Numbered from the stretch's first letter, positions 47,702-60,039 are shown. The stretch: 64,000 nt of DNA from Trichostrongylus colubriformis (GCA_963978905.1 OZ022260.1:7615725-7679724); one strand, 5' to 3'. Made by a program: numbers and translations. Notes: generated by a model not told the origin, from the sequence alone.

Positions 47702-50601
47702 ATGACAACCATGCGTTGTCGGTTCTACGAGAATCATTTCCCTGATATAGAAGAGACGGTCGTGGTAAATGTACGTCAAATAGCTGATATGGGTGCTTAT
47801 GTGAGCCTCTCTGAATATAATGGGAAAGGTGAGTGGTCCTACCATTTTTTCATTTAGTTTTTCCTTGGATTCATGGTAGCGCTAGTTGCATGAGTGCCTT
47901 GTTTCGCGCTGAAAATTATTTGCAATGCGGTGTTGGAAGGAGAATAACGTGGTGGGGTTCAAACAAGATGTTGCATCTAACCTGGTTTTCAATTTAGCAA
48001 TCTCTGCATGTTATGCTTCTGATAATACGGGAAGCTGAAGCAACAGTGATTTGTACACATGTGTTTATTCGTTGAATGGTGTAATTTTTCATGTTTTTCC
48101 TTCAGAGGGTATGATTTTGCTGTCTGAATTATCTCGTCGACGTATCCGTTCGGTGAACAAGCTTATTCGAGTAGGCCGCAGCGAATGTGTAGTCGTCATT
48201 AGGGTCGATAAGGATAAAGGTTCGCCGCTCGTTTCCTCCTTTTGTATGATAATTAAAGTTATCAATCTCTAGGATATATCGATTTATCGAAGAGACGAGT
48301 ATATTCCAAGGATTTGATACTGTGCGAGGAGCGTTTCGCGAAAGCAAAAGCAATCAATAGGTATGGCTTTGTTCCTTCTCGGCATCATCGCTTATTGATA
48401 CTCCTTTCTTCAGCATTTTACGACACGTTGCTGAACAACTTGGGTACGACAAAGATGAACAGTTGGAGGTTGGTACCGCAAATCAAGATTAGTTACTGTT
48501 TTTCAGTTGAGTTGGTTTGTTCATGCATGGTTGCTGATTTTATCATGTTTGTAGGATTTGTACATGAGAACAGCTTGGCACTTTGATAGAAAAGAGAAGA
48601 AGAAGGCTGCCGCGTATGATGTATTCAAGCGAGCGATCGCGTATGTTTAGTCATCCTGATTTATTGTTTTGTTAACACGAGCAATTGTTGCTAATTCCTT
48701 TCTTTTGTTTTTTTTTTACTTCCAAAGTAATGTGTTCAAAGGGGACTTTACTTTTTTGGTCCTGTATTAATTTACAGGGTCATAGAAAAGCGGAAATTTT
48801 AGAATCATAGCGGGGTGTTGTTTCACTCCTGTTTGTGATCTTTTCTAAACATAACTAATGTTCATCCGTTTATTCTATTGAAGGGAACCTCATGTATTGG
48901 ACGAATGTGACATTTCACCTGAAGTTCGAGAAGCACTTCTGGAGGACATCAGGAAGAAGCTCACTCCACAAGCAGTCAAAGTATGCTCATTGTTATTGAA
49001 TATCTTCTGTTTTTGTTTGTTTTGCTCATTTTTTGTTTATTTTTACGCATGCCAATGCTCCCAGTATTATTCACTGCGCTGATAGCAAAATTCATTGCAG
49101 ATTCGAGCAGATATTGAGGTGTCATGTTTCTCATACGATGGTATTGATGCAATCAAAGAAGCCCTGATAGCTGGCAAAAATTGTTCAACAGACGCGATGC
49201 CTATTAAGGTAGAGTATGGTAATTTTCGCGTTTGCGTCACCAGATCTTTTGCAGTAGAATGGTAGAATTTCACTGAAATGCTGAAATTACTGCTGATATA
49301 TCATCTTCCTGGAACTGTTTCTGTTTAATCGAGCTTAGCACCGTTTAGATCAACCTCATAGCTGCTCCACACTTTGTTGTCACGACCCAAACTCTTGATA
49401 GAGAACACGGTCTTGACGCTGTCAATGCGGCGCTAAATGTTGTCAAGGAGACCATAGAAAAATATGGAGGAAAGTTCGCTATCAAGGAGGAGGTAAGAAA
49501 ATATTATTCTTCTATTTGGATTAATTTCATTTACTTTCTTGTCGCTTTTAGCTAATGCTGTATGTGTTTTAGGCTCGTGTTGTAACTGACGTTGACGATA
49601 ATGACATCAAAAAGAAACTGGAGTTAGCTGAGCTTGAGGAAGAAGAAGGATCTGATGAGGATGAGGATGAGAGTGAAGAGGAAGATGATGTGAGTTCTTC
49701 CACTAAGCTTCCACCACCACTTACAAACAAAACATGTATATGAAGTATCGGTTTTATTGAGCCCTTTCAATTTGCCATTTCTATGACTTCCATCCTGGAA
49801 AGGCGTGTCTGTTTGGCTCAGGGCACTCGCAGGGGTCGAGGAAAAGAGCCATTTCATTATGCCCCCCCTCCCCCTCCCTCTACTCATCCGAAGCAAAAAG
49901 GTAGTTATGTACATTTTTCTGACACTGATCGCTGCGAAATAGCTGTCGCTCCTCATCTGCATGTTGAAAATTTAGATCCTAGTGCTGATCGCTGTCCTCT
50001 GCAGGTACGACCCTGTCCGTTCAATTACGCCCCCCCGTCGAGGAATCTTTGACTCCGGTGCATCCTTATTCGGCTTCTCGGGGAAGTTCTCCAATCGGGT
50101 GGATTCTTCTCGATAAAAAAGGGTTCTGGAACGTGTGGCTTTCATAAATTTTTTGGGTTTAAAACTGGGTTATCAAAGTCCCTGGGTAAAGTCTAGTCTA
50201 TATTAGTAAATACCCGCCCCTTATGCTATCTTGTTCCCGTCAAACCCAACAGTGCTGACTGGTCGAATAAGTGCGCCTGTCATGTAATCAGTTTAAAGAA
50301 GTGGAGGGCTCGATCAGTGAGTGTACTCGGTTTCACAGTGATGATAGTGCAAACGGTACTGATAATCCCAGAACTAAGTCTTCTGCCCATTGATCACCTT
50401 TTTTAAAGGAAAGTTATTCACAGATGCGCCATTTATATGTGATTGGTATCAAAAGTAATTTTCTAGGATGGTCTGGTGGCGCCGAAAGGATTGGATCAGC
50501 AAATGGACGCTGAAGATGCGATTCGTGAGGCAAAAAAGAAGGATAAATCGGATAGTGGGAAGAAAGACCAAGGAGATAGTGGTGGTGATGAAAGCGAATG
50601 A
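47702..50601 (+). CDS. Translation initiation factor eIF2 subunit alpha
   Basis: The regulatory subunit of eIF2, which brings initiator Met-tRNA to the 40S subunit; phosphorylation of its conserved serine throttles translation under stress. Ten exons: 47702-47828, 48106-48219, 48273-48360, 48414-48468, 48555-48640, 48884-48980, 49101-49208, 49349-49492, 49573-49689, 50467-50601; total 1071 nt, 356 aa. Motifs: N-terminal S1 domain ([18 protein letters not shown]), the kinase target [19 protein letters not shown] containing the Ser51 equivalent, [54 protein letters not shown], and [20 protein letters not shown]. The tail is unusually acidic then lysine-rich. The last intron is 777 bp. In C. elegans this gene is Y37E3.10 (from memory), also next to phb-1. 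The start is set by the acceptor and by conserved sequence beginning [14 protein letters not shown]. Confidence 0.97.
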
Positions 50602-51808
50602 AGTTGTTCGGGAACTTTTAGATTGTCACTGCTCTGATGCTGTCCCGATTTTCTAAATATATCGACGTTCCATTTCTCTTGATTTTCTGTTTGTATTTGT
50701 TCAACTGTCTTTTGTTGATTGCTTATGTGGCTATTTCCTTTGTTGACTTGTTGGAAAGCGACCTGGCCGACCGAGAAAGGATGTATACTCCTTCCTTCAA
50801 GTCCTGTGAGGAGATTAACCATAACAAATTCATTGTTGTTAAATTCTGTTCCACTGCGGGTGTACTGGAGTGGAGAAAACGCTAAAAAGTTGTTAAACGG
50901 TGAGGTAGGCTGTTAAATGTAGTTTGGTCTGTTCATGATTTTCTTTCATTTTTGTTTAATGGTAATGAAGGCTGTTTAACTTACGATCTCGTCGAACGTA
51001 TAGGGTCATAACCACGCTCACTAGCGTCTTACGGTACACCTATTTTCCCTCTTATTAGAGAATGGAAATTCGAAGATATTGGGTGAGAATACTTCATATT
51101 ACATATAAGGAATTTTAGGAAATTCCAGTTCTTGAGTGCGCAATTGTAGTCCATTGCTGCAACTTGCCTGTTACTACGGACACACCGACAGGTGAAACGA
51201 GTAAAATGGTGCTAGTAGGTTGGATCCGAATGTTCGTCGCTCAAATGACGTTTCTGTTCTAGTGGGAAAATTTGTCTACGCTGTAAAGTCGCAGTTCCTC
51301 CCCAATTATCCTCTATGTATGTGGGTGCCTGTGTGTGTTCAAGTGTTCAAGGTCGTGGCTGATACATGGGAACAGCCTTGTTTGTGTGTGTGTGTATGTG
51401 TGTTCGGTCATAGTTCGTTAAATAGACTAAAAGGTGATCCATTCATGCCAAAGTCTTTGGCGCGACTCGCAGAGAGCGTGACGGCTTTCCGGCTATCGAA
51501 TGAGAACAATAACCCACAGGTCTGGCGCCGAACACCTCGCAGCAAAACTGCTTCCCACAGGGAATTTGCTTTGTTTCATGGAAGGGTTCCATTCACGTAG
51601 ATGGTTTGTGTGTCTGGGTGTCTGAGGATTCCAAATCTCCAAATCCAGAAAATCCTGGATACACTTTTAGACGTAATAAGTTATATTATATGCAAAATTA
51701 AAATGTGTAAAGAACAATGTGAGGCTCCAAAATTTATTTTTAAAAGATTATATGTAAAATCATTTGCTAATAATTATATAGCAGATTATATAATATTGTG
51801 AGACTACA
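50602..51808. other. Intergenic downstream of eIF2alpha, no gene recognised
   Basis: A 126-codon ORF (51220-51600) reads through a GTGTGTGTGT simple repeat and has no domain. No clear AATAAA for eIF2alpha was seen in the first 300 bp. Confidence 0.4.
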
Positions 51809-51810
51809 TA

Positions 51811-52700
51811 TTAGGTTGTAAGGAAGGTTCTAGCCACTTTTTCGCGTTAAATTCCAATATCAGAGCGCGTCCATATGGATCAGCTGGGATATTGTACTCC
51901 TCAGATAGACGGAAAGTTGCTCTTCCTACATATATGTTTTATTTGGGATGCCATAAGGTTTTCCAATTATTAAGGAAATTTCAAAGCACTGTGGAAATGG
52001 CACTTCCTAGATGACTCCACTTCACGAGTTCTTGTTTAGCCGAGTCTCAGCGAAGGCAACCACAAATCTGAATACTGCAAGAGGAGGGGATGAAGCATTG
52101 TATGGAATATATTTTTCCTGATTTCAAAAGTGCAAAAGTGAGAATGAGTTGCTTGAATTTTCAATTGATGAAATCGCTTTAACTTTAACGGCAGAAAGCG
52201 TTGAGCGTCCATACTTGCAGGGGATATCCACAAGTATTGGCCCTCAACAGGCAAACTCAGTTGACCACCTCAAGTAGCCTTGATTTGGAAAAATCCAGAA
52301 AAAAGTGTGCCGCAGGATCCCTCACGGCATTTATGCGCAAGCTCATTTTTCACAAATCCTCTTTCAGCAGTTGAAGCAGTTGCAGGCTGAAGCCCTCACT
52401 CGTCCATCATATTCACCAGATCTAGCGCTAACTGAGTCCCACTTCACCAAACATCTGGACAGCTCCTTCAATAGCAGTGTGTTCAGAAAGGATGGCGATT
52501 TGGAGTCGGCTTTTTTCATTTCGCTTCATATAAATCATCATCCCTTCATCGAATTGAGATATCTAGGCTTGTATAATGCTGCCAAGAGTGCAGCAAAGCT
52601 AATGTTGCTTATTCTGTGAGAAAAGATGCTCTCTGAGCCGAGTTATGATCTCCCAAAGTTGAAATTTCTAAAACCGGTCAAAACTTTCCTTAGAACCTAA
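51811..52700 (+). mobile_element. Mariner-family element, internally decayed, copy 1
   Basis: About 890 bp flanked by TA. The ends TTAGGTTGTAAGGAAGGTTC and (inverse) TTAGGTTCTAAGGAAAGTTT are terminal inverted repeats of about 27 bp. Near 52404-52500 a peptide RPSYSPDLALTESHF is recognisable as the mariner transposase C-terminal catalytic block (normally YSPDLAPTDYH); frameshifts and stops break the rest. Confidence 0.8.
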
Positions 52701-52702
52701 TA

Positions 52703-53235
52703 GATTGTGAGGATGTAAACACTGAACCCTTCGTCGACTCTTCTAGTTGTTGTATGGCCTCGAATTCTCATTTGAAGGTTATCAAATGCTAGAACAAAAC
52801 CAAGTGGAAGGCGTCCAAAAAAGGAATCGACTGGGCTCAAGTACTTAGGAAAAAGTCTTGAGAGTATGTAGGGGCGGAACATCCATGGCTACTGAATAGT
52901 ACGTTTTTTAGCATCGTCATTTAGCAATTTACATTGACTGGTGAAATAAAAAGCATAATTAAGACTATCTTTCCGGAATGCGTCACACATTTAACCTTCA
53001 CTCATAACATTCATAACCGAAATGTCAGTTTACTGTGGCTTAGTCTTGCTATCATTGACAGCGACGAGTCGGTATACAAGTCCGCGCTTTCATCTCCCTT
53101 CCCCTGGCACCGAAAGAGCGATCAAGGGGTGACGGAAGATTCGATTGCTCGGCCCATTTATTAAAAGAATCGTGCACGAAAAAATGAGTTTTTCTGTAGC
53201 AATGTCCATGTGCGACTTTCGATGAATCTTGGCAT
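52703..53235. other. Spacer without recognised gene
   Basis: Short ORFs on both strands, none with a domain. Borders the palindrome at 53240-53650. Confidence 0.35.
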
Positions 53236-53239
53236 GATC

Positions 53240-53650
53240 TTTCAAAATCTTCCATCCTGAGTTTTTCTGTTACCCATGCATCTATGCTGTATCTGCTTAA
53301 TAAGAGCCGCTTGCAAAGTTTCACGCGAAAAAGTGAGATCCGGCCAAGATGCAGCTCCTCGAAGTGGTGGCCGGGAGAGGGCCACAGAGTAAATGCCCTC
53401 TCCGTCGTCCGCCGCGGTCGAGGACGCATATCGGGAACAGGAACGTACGTAAACAGTCCCACTTTTCGTCTCTGACCGCGGCGGACGACGAGGCGGGCAT
53501 TTACTCTAAGCCTCCGCCCCCTTGGCCACCACTTTGTGAAGCTGTATTTTAAACGGAATCTCATTTTTCGCGTGAAGTGGGTCCATATAGGCCAATACAA
53601 CACGAATGTGTGGGTAACAGATAGAGTCATTTCCCTATCATGATTGTTGT
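53240..53650. mobile_element. Imperfect palindrome, fold-back element
   Basis: Words on the left (GGGTAACAGAAA-type inverse near 53270, TTTCACGCGAAAAA at 53318, AAGTGGTGGCC, AGAGTAAATGCCC, CGTCCGCCGCGGTC at about 53408) recur inverted on the right (GACCGCGGCGGACG at about 53475, GGGCATTTACTCT, GGCCACCACTT, TTTTTCGCGTGAA, GGGTAACAGA). The centre is near 53440. A 232-codon minus-strand ORF (53052-53750), the longest in the window, reads through both arms. Confidence 0.75.
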
Positions 53651-55346
53651 AAGAATTTGATCTTCGGGCCATTAGAATGGGAGGGACACCACATGTAAAT
53701 ACACCACATTTTATCCACATGCGATCATTTTTCCACGGTTCTATTGACATAAAATGCGTGAATTCATACCGTCAAGTATTCGAATATTCTGGTGATCTCT
53801 TTATTATTCTTACCGAAATATTTCAAAAAAGCGTTCCCGATAGTAAGAATTCGACAATAGTAATGTCGAAGCTGTGGTATCGCCTTTAGCTCTTTCCAAA
53901 TGCCGGAACGCGAGAACAGCGTTGAAAGTGAAAGGAATTTGCGTTTCTTCTGAGTTGCAGAATTGCGGAAAATGATAAAGATATGTATCGATTGGGACAC
54001 GTTATTGTGGACATGTAGAATTGTGTAATGTACGGAGAAGGATTAGATACATATCGACTTCTGCCTAATTGAGAGTATTAGATAAATGAAAATTCCACAA
54101 TTCCGGATTTTTCACAAAATCGCGCTTTCCACGCTTTTTCCGATCGGTATGTGACTCATCGTTTTACGCAGATACAATTCTGCAGAAAGGCATATTAAGT
54201 ATTTGCACAGAAACACGAACTCGCTAGCGCTTCAAATGGAATGTAGCCCTTTTCTCCATATTTTCACAAAAAACGCAGATTTCACCACTATAAACCCTGC
54301 CTAGTTATGATATTAGGTTAAAGCTACGGTATTTTGCGCACGTTGAGTGATGCGTAATGGTTTGTTATTGAATACATAAGATGAATAATAGTAGTGGTTG
54401 GTGGGTATGAGCTTCTGAGATGCACCGTCTATCATCATGGAGGTGCCTAAATGCGTATCTGATGATGCATTCGTCCACTAGCTGATCGTATTTAGGTCAA
54501 TGTTATAAATAGAAAAAAAATAAAATTGAAATTTCTAAATGAGCCTGATATTATGAGCCAGCCAGCAGGGCTGGGAAATTTAGGCAGAAGAGATGGTACA
54601 GTCACAGAGACGGCATGTTATAGTAACCCTATACGCACTCACAAACAACAACTCGGAACGGTCAAATGCGTGGCGCATTCTTGGGAAGGGAAATAAAGTG
54701 GAAGCATCTCGGCAAGTGTATTGGCTATGACTATCCTCTATAGTCAACAAAATGACCATTACGAGTGGTCTGGGTTGAAATGATTTTGATCCATCCGTGT
54801 TTCTAGAGGTACGCCTAGCATACGTCAATAATTGCAAATTTTAGACGTATTTGATTGGGTTTACGCCTCTAACCTGACTATCTGCGGTTCACGGAGTCCA
54901 ATAAGCCCCGGTATCAATTATAGATTTTAGAGGGAAAACAATCATTAACTGAAGAGGCATTGATGCTTAAAATATGCAGGCACGTTCAAGGACCTACGGG
55001 CCTAAGGTTGTCATTGAATAGCCTGTCCGTTGGCGTGATCAGATGGAATGTCGAGTTTTTCTGCAATTGTCATGTGCAAAGAGACCAGGACAAGGGCAAG
55101 ACGATTAATTTGTGTTTGTCGTTGATTTTCAAAAGGCGATCTGTCAATGACCGTGTCGCGTTGATGTTTTTAAATTGATGGAATTTGTTTGTGGCTTCGC
55201 TTCTGTCTAGTGGAACATTGTCCGTCAGCGGTTTCGCTCGGTGACGCGTTGTCGGGCAGGTTGAAGCCGTTGAGATAATAATGGGGTAGACGGATGCTTA
55301 CTTATATCTAGTAGTTGCGTAATTCCGTTCTGGTACCATCCGTAGG
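53651..55346. other. Intergenic, no gene recognised
   Basis: AT-rich with scattered short ORFs. No consistent exon chain or repeat end was found. Confidence 0.4.
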
Positions 55347-55348
55347 TA

Positions 55349-56247
55349 TTAGGTTGTAAGGAAAGTTCTGGCCGCTTTTTCGTTATCACAAGATAAATTT
55401 AAATATCAGAGCGCGTCAACATGAATCAGCTGACATATTGTGCTCGTTAGATAGAGAAAAAGTTGCTCTTTCAGAATATATGTTTTATTTGGAATGCCAT
55501 AAGGTTTTCAATTTATTAGGGAAGTTTTAAAGTGCTGCGAAAATGGCACTTTTAAGATGACTTCACTTCAAGAGTTCTTGTTTAGCCGAGTCCCAGCGAA
55601 GGTGACCACAAATGTGAATACTGCAAGAGGAGGGGGTGTATCACTGGATGGAACACATTGTCTCCGGTTTCAGAAGTGCAGAAATGAGGACGAGCTGCTC
55701 GAATTTTCAATTGATCAAATCGCTTTAACTAAAACGGCAGAAGGCGATGAGCGTCCATATTTGCAGGGGATATCCACAAGTATTGGCCCTCAACAAGCAA
55801 CCTTAGCTGACCACCTCAAGTGGCCTTGATTTGGAAAAATCCAAAAAAATAGGTGCCGCGGGACCCCTCACGGCAGTCATGCGCAAGCGCATTTTTCACA
55901 AATCCTCTTCCACTAATTGAAGCAGTTGCAGGGTGAGGCCCTTACTCGTCTATCATGTTCATCAGATCTAGCGCTAACTATGCCCCACTTCCCAAAACAT
56001 CTGGCCAGCTCCTTCAGTAGCAGTGTGTTCAGAAAGAGTGGCGATTTGAAGTCGACTTTTTTTCATTTCGCGCAATATAAATTATCAGCCCTTTATCAAA
56101 TTGAGATGTGTAGGTATGCATAGTGTTGCCAAGAGTGTGGCGAATCTAATGGTGCTCACTCTGTGAGAAAAGATGCACTCTGAGCCGAGTTATGATCTCT
56201 CGAAGTTGAAATTTCAAAAACCGGCCAAAACTTTCCTTACAACCTAA
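55349..56247 (+). mobile_element. Mariner-family element, internally decayed, copy 2
   Basis: Homologous along its length to 51811-52700 and in the same orientation. Ends TTAGGTTGTAAGGAAAGTTC and (inverse) TTAGGTTGTAAGGAAAGTTT are flanked by TA. The C-terminal block reads CSSDLALTMPHF. It keeps a 90-codon ORF in the 5' half (FLFSRVPAKVTTNVNTARGG) but no intact transposase. Confidence 0.82.
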
Positions 56248-56439
56248 TATTATCAAACCCTGACGATGCACTATGGAGGTCAAAGGTACAAGGTGCGCAC
56301 GAAATACTATTACGTATAAAAACCGAACATCTCTGGCAAGAATGCAGCAAAAAAACGAAAATTCTATGGTAAATATGCGTAACGCTTCTGAACTATATGT
56401 ATGTTATCATCATATTTCGATTCGACATCATAGATTTTG

Positions 56440-56736
56440 GATGGCGGCATTTGAGGTAGGAATCGATGACAAGGCGTGAACCAACGAGCACCTAGGCGGT
56501 TTTCTCAAACGAGAAGTTCCTCGTCGGATCTCAACTCGCTGGACTACTACCTTGAGAGATGTCCTCAAGAGAAGGCCTGCACAACACCTCATCGAAGTTT
56601 TGAATCTCTTAAGGCTGCCCTTCGGTGGGAGGGGGCAAAACTCGATGTCGAATACCTGCGTCCTGTCATCCACTCGTATCCCGAGCATGTACGCGTCGTC
56701 ATCCGAAATCGAGGAGGCCGCATCGAAAAGTGATGA
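56440..56736 (+). pseudogene. Tc1/mariner-superfamily transposase C-terminus
   Basis: The plus-strand reading SSDLNSLDYYLERCPQEKAC, then PHRSFESLKAALRWE and YLRPVIHSYPEHVRVVIRNR followed by GGRIEK and a stop corresponds to the C-terminal DDE block of a Tc1-like transposase (normally SPDLNPLDY). The N-terminal two thirds is missing, so this is a truncated copy. It is distinct from the adjacent mariner element. Terminal repeats were not located. Confidence 0.75.
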
Positions 56737-57260
56737 TAACATTTACATATAATGTTCAGAGTTGGAAATATTTATGATCCAATTTTCGTGTCTTTTTTTG
56801 CACCCTCACCGGAGACATTCGTTTTCTTTTTGCCACCAAAAAGTATTTATTGCACACACTGTAGAATAACTTGGCCAAGGAACAAGGCCAATGTGAATGG
56901 ATGCATGATACAACGATGTTTGCGCTACAAACTGAGAGCTTGTGGTAACAGACATATTAGGCTCGGACGATTCGTCATAAGGCCCTCTGACCGTTAACCC
57001 CCCCCCCCCCCCGAGAGTGATGCAGTGGACTGGAGAATTGCTTATCCTAGCCGGTTGATGGCGTTGAGAAGGCGGAAATCGGTCTTTTGGTCCGAAATCG
57101 AAGGACTACGTGGGGTTTTTTTTTGGGCAGAACTAGGCTTTTGAAGAGTTGTGGAATTCAGTGGCCTTGACTTTTGCAAACATTTCATTCTTTTGTTGTT
57201 TACATTCAAGTGTAAATAAGTAATTGATAATCAAAACTTTCCCAGTACTTTTGCATTGGC
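56737..57260. other. Spacer, no gene recognised
   Basis: Contains a homopolymer C run at about 56999-57012 and a T run near 57117. No coding signal stands out. Confidence 0.35.
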
Positions 57261-57494
57261 TCAGCCAAACATCCCACGTTTTTTGCAACATTTCTTTTTG
57301 CTGGATTCGTGCTCACGCTCTTCCTTCCAGAGCGTTTTTGAAGAGTCCCCACCAAAATCCATGGGAATAGTAGTACGACCATGGATCTCAGAAAATCCTG
57401 GAAGTCGTTGAAGTGGAAGCATGGGCAAACGTGGTGATGCGTACCATGAAATGTCCTTATCCGCTCTCAAACGGGATTTTGCAAGCTCGTGCTT
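57261..57494 (-). CDS. Possible terminal exon of an unrecognised gene
   Basis: An open reading of 77 codons plus stop on the minus strand with protein-like composition: KHELAKSRLRADKDISWYAS, PRLPMLPLQRLPGFSEIHGR, then a lysine- and cysteine-rich tail SSKKKCCKKRGMFG. The basic CC tail could be a membrane-proximal or lipidated end. The upstream boundary is set at an A-rich AG (weak acceptor). No partner exon was found upstream on the minus strand, so this may be a spurious ORF. Confidence 0.3.
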   Translation of the reverse strand, partial: KHELAKSRLRADKDISWYASPRLPMLPLQRLPGFSEIHGRTTIPMDFGGDSSKTLWKEEREHESSKKKCCKKRGMFG

Positions 57495-58847
57495 CTTTTT
57501 TTTTTTTGTTGGTGGGAAAAGAAAGCGGAGCTTTATTTGATTTGCGAGATATTACTCTTCATCCGTGAGCTGAGAAAACTAAAACTTTCCGATATTTACT
57601 CGTTCCTTAAAATTATGTGTGCCCTTTTCAATGGACCGAATCTGATGATATACCTCTATCTTCCAAGTAGCATCGGTCTAAGAAATCGTAGCTCGGTTTG
57701 GGACACCATGAATCTGTCGGCAACGACAAGAGCGATCGTTATTTAAACACTGTGGAGTGTGTGAAGACGATTTGAATGCTGTGATCCGGTTTTTCTTGTT
57801 TTACGGTGACATTCTCCTTTGAAAGAATTCCGATGACCACCTTCACATTGGCATCAAAACGCGGTGGCATTGCTAATGTCTATCAAAAAACGAATTGCAT
57901 CCATCGCAGAACAACTTTTTTCGGGATGCCTCACGCATTTGATTTTTTTCGGATGGTTATGGCCATTCTATCTTTTGGTGGCAATTGCAGTGAAGAAGTT
58001 ATAAAATTTACCAGGTAACTTAAATATGTGATCAAAATTCAAAAATTCTAGTAAGTCGAAGATCGTCTGAGCAAGTTGAAGCCGGTCGATGTCTAATTTG
58101 CTTTCTTGATGAAGATGTCCAGTAGTAAGTAATGGGTCGTGGAGTCTCGCGGGAATCAGAACCGTGGACCGTGCGTGATAGAGTCATTTGCTATCGCTAC
58201 AGAGTATACACGGATACATCAGGTGGATTAGGTTGATGAGCTCTGAAAAATGGCTTGGAAGCAGTGGGCACGTGTCCGGAATAACAATCGGTGTTGTGTG
58301 CAGCGTGTAGAGATGCTAACCATTGGAAAGCAGCCGCTGGATAGGAATCCGCTAATGAGAAACTCGTTGTACAATAGTTGTTGTAGTTACATCGAAAGGT
58401 TTAGGAGGTCCAGTGACTTCTTTCCAAAATATTGGAGGTATCTATCCAAAGGTTTTGAGATTTCTCAACGAACGGATGGTTTGAAGATGTTAGACGTCGC
58501 ATTTTGAGAACGAGACTCGTGCTGTGATGGTGAAGGTCAAATGTACTTGGAATTGCTTCCAAAGAAGGAGGATGTCAAAAGAAAACTGTTTCATACTCAC
58601 TGAGGTGAGCTAGCTAGCATTGAAAAGACCCTAGATGAGAGAGAGAGAGAGAGTCGAGTAAGGTTTTCTGTCGTGTAGAAACTTGCAGTGCAGAAACTCT
58701 GTCCCGAATTTTATAGACAGACTGTTGTATCCACGCTCGGTGAACTCGCAACAAATAATATGCTGTATTTGAACTCAAATATCTTGATGATTCAAAAATG
58801 CTCAGACAACGTTGTCTTAGGGATGCTGAGTTATGGGCAAAAGTTTT
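57495..58847. other. Intergenic, no gene recognised
   Basis: Short plus-strand ORFs without domains. A GA dinucleotide run is at about 58639-58652. Confidence 0.4.
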
Positions 58848-58902
58848 GGTCCCGGACGGGACTCAAACCCGCACTCCATGCTTCCCGGGCATATGTGCTA
58901 AT
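58848..58902 (-). pseudogene. tRNA-like 3' fragment
   Basis: The minus strand reads ATGC CCGGGAA GCAT, an anticodon-like arm with a 7-nt loop (GGG at the anticodon position), followed by a T arm with the B-box-like GGGTTTGAGTCCC and the 3' strand CCGGGACCA. Nothing 5' of it pairs as acceptor or D arm; the sequence before TTAGCAC is AT-rich. It is therefore a truncated tRNA gene or the head of a tRNA-derived SINE. Confidence 0.6.
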
Positions 58903-59018
58903 TATAAAAATAAAATTCGGTGCTATCACAGTGATTGGGGTGGGTATCTTATGAAAAGTGCCTGACCGAGCATATCAGAGGAATCTATGAGAGGTCTTCT
59001 TTTGCACATCCATGCGTT

Positions 59019-59104
59019 TGTCTAAGCCCTAGTGGAGAAAGGGTCCTCTGGGCTTAGGTAAAAAATAGCGTCTCTAGTGGGATGTCCTCCCCCCTCACTG
59101 CTAT
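59019..59104. repeat. Fragment related to the rpl-27A intron hAT-type MITE
   Basis: A hairpin TCTAAGCCC..GGGCTTAGG is followed by GTCCTCCCCCCTCAC and AGTAGCG. This parallels the internal hairpin and right end (CCCCCCCCAACTCC, AGTAGCGCC) of 42173-42576. Confidence 0.45.
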
Positions 59105-59838
59105 AGTAGCGAAAAATCAAAGCTAAGACAACACTTATTTCCTTTGCAATAACGCCCTCTACCACCTCGTATGTAAGTCAAAAGAAAATTCTAGTAAATC
59201 AAAAAATTGCACAGCTGTTTAAGTGTTATACTTCAGGCAATTTTTTTCTATTTGGCAGAGCAATCCCTGGGGGAAGTACATCAGCTCCTTCTACTCATCC
59301 CTGAAAGCCGTGTCCAAATATTTTCAAAAGCGCAATCGTCGTGATCAGTTGCGTTTCACGATCTCCTTTCCACTTTTCGTATTTTGATTCGCACCTGATG
59401 ACCATAAAACAGCAAGAAATGCAGCTGCCCTGTAGGTGCGCGAACCGGTTGCATGGCTAGCTGGGTGAGTGGCTGACTTGCTAGGGACTCTGTCGCCGGC
59501 CGGTCATCACGCAAAAGTCGCAGCATCGATGCTGGAACAGGTCATCATGTTATGTAAGCAGCGTACGTACGGCGATTGCATTAATTCTTGTTTTCCATGC
59601 TGGTGAAATTAGAAAGCTGCAGTCCATATTGCCGTGTTCGAGCGTACTATACGTGAGAACACAAAGAAGGAAATAGAGATGCAAATAACTACTCCCTTCA
59701 TCTGCGCTCTCGTCTAGGCCGTAGCACTGTAATGCTTGGTCGAGTATTCTGGAAAAAAAGTAAAAAATGAAAGGTTAACAGCAGAGAACGAGGCCAACAA
59801 AATATCTCTATTTTCCGGCATCCCTTGAGAATTACATA
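59105..59838. other. Spacer, no gene recognised
   Basis: No ORF with domain signal and no repeat ends recognised. Confidence 0.35.
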
Positions 59839-60039
59839 TTAGATTGTATCAAAAGTCTTGTAGGATTTCTTCGTAGACATGTAACTCTTGTTTACTTCGA
59901 GACAGATCTAGGCGGTCCAGGAATATGGTAGAACGTTTTCTAATCTTCCTTGCAAAGTATATAATGATCCGGCCAGATTCCGTGGAGAAAGCTACGATGC
60001 CCGTAGTGATAATCCTACAAGACTTTTGGTGCAATCTAA
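59839..60039. mobile_element. TA-flanked MITE, 201 bp
   Basis: The left end TTAGATTGTATCAAAAGTCT and the inverse of the right end TTAGATTGCACCAAAAGTCT match for about 30 bp with two differences, continuing as TGTAGGATT on both. TA dinucleotides flank both sides (59837-59838 and 60040-60041). Probably Tc1/mariner-mobilised and non-autonomous. Confidence 0.85.

Noticed and set aside
53052..53750. 232-codon ORF as a gene
   Set aside because: It reads through both arms of a palindrome; no domain, no splice context, and related peptide appears on the opposite strand as expected from an inverted repeat.
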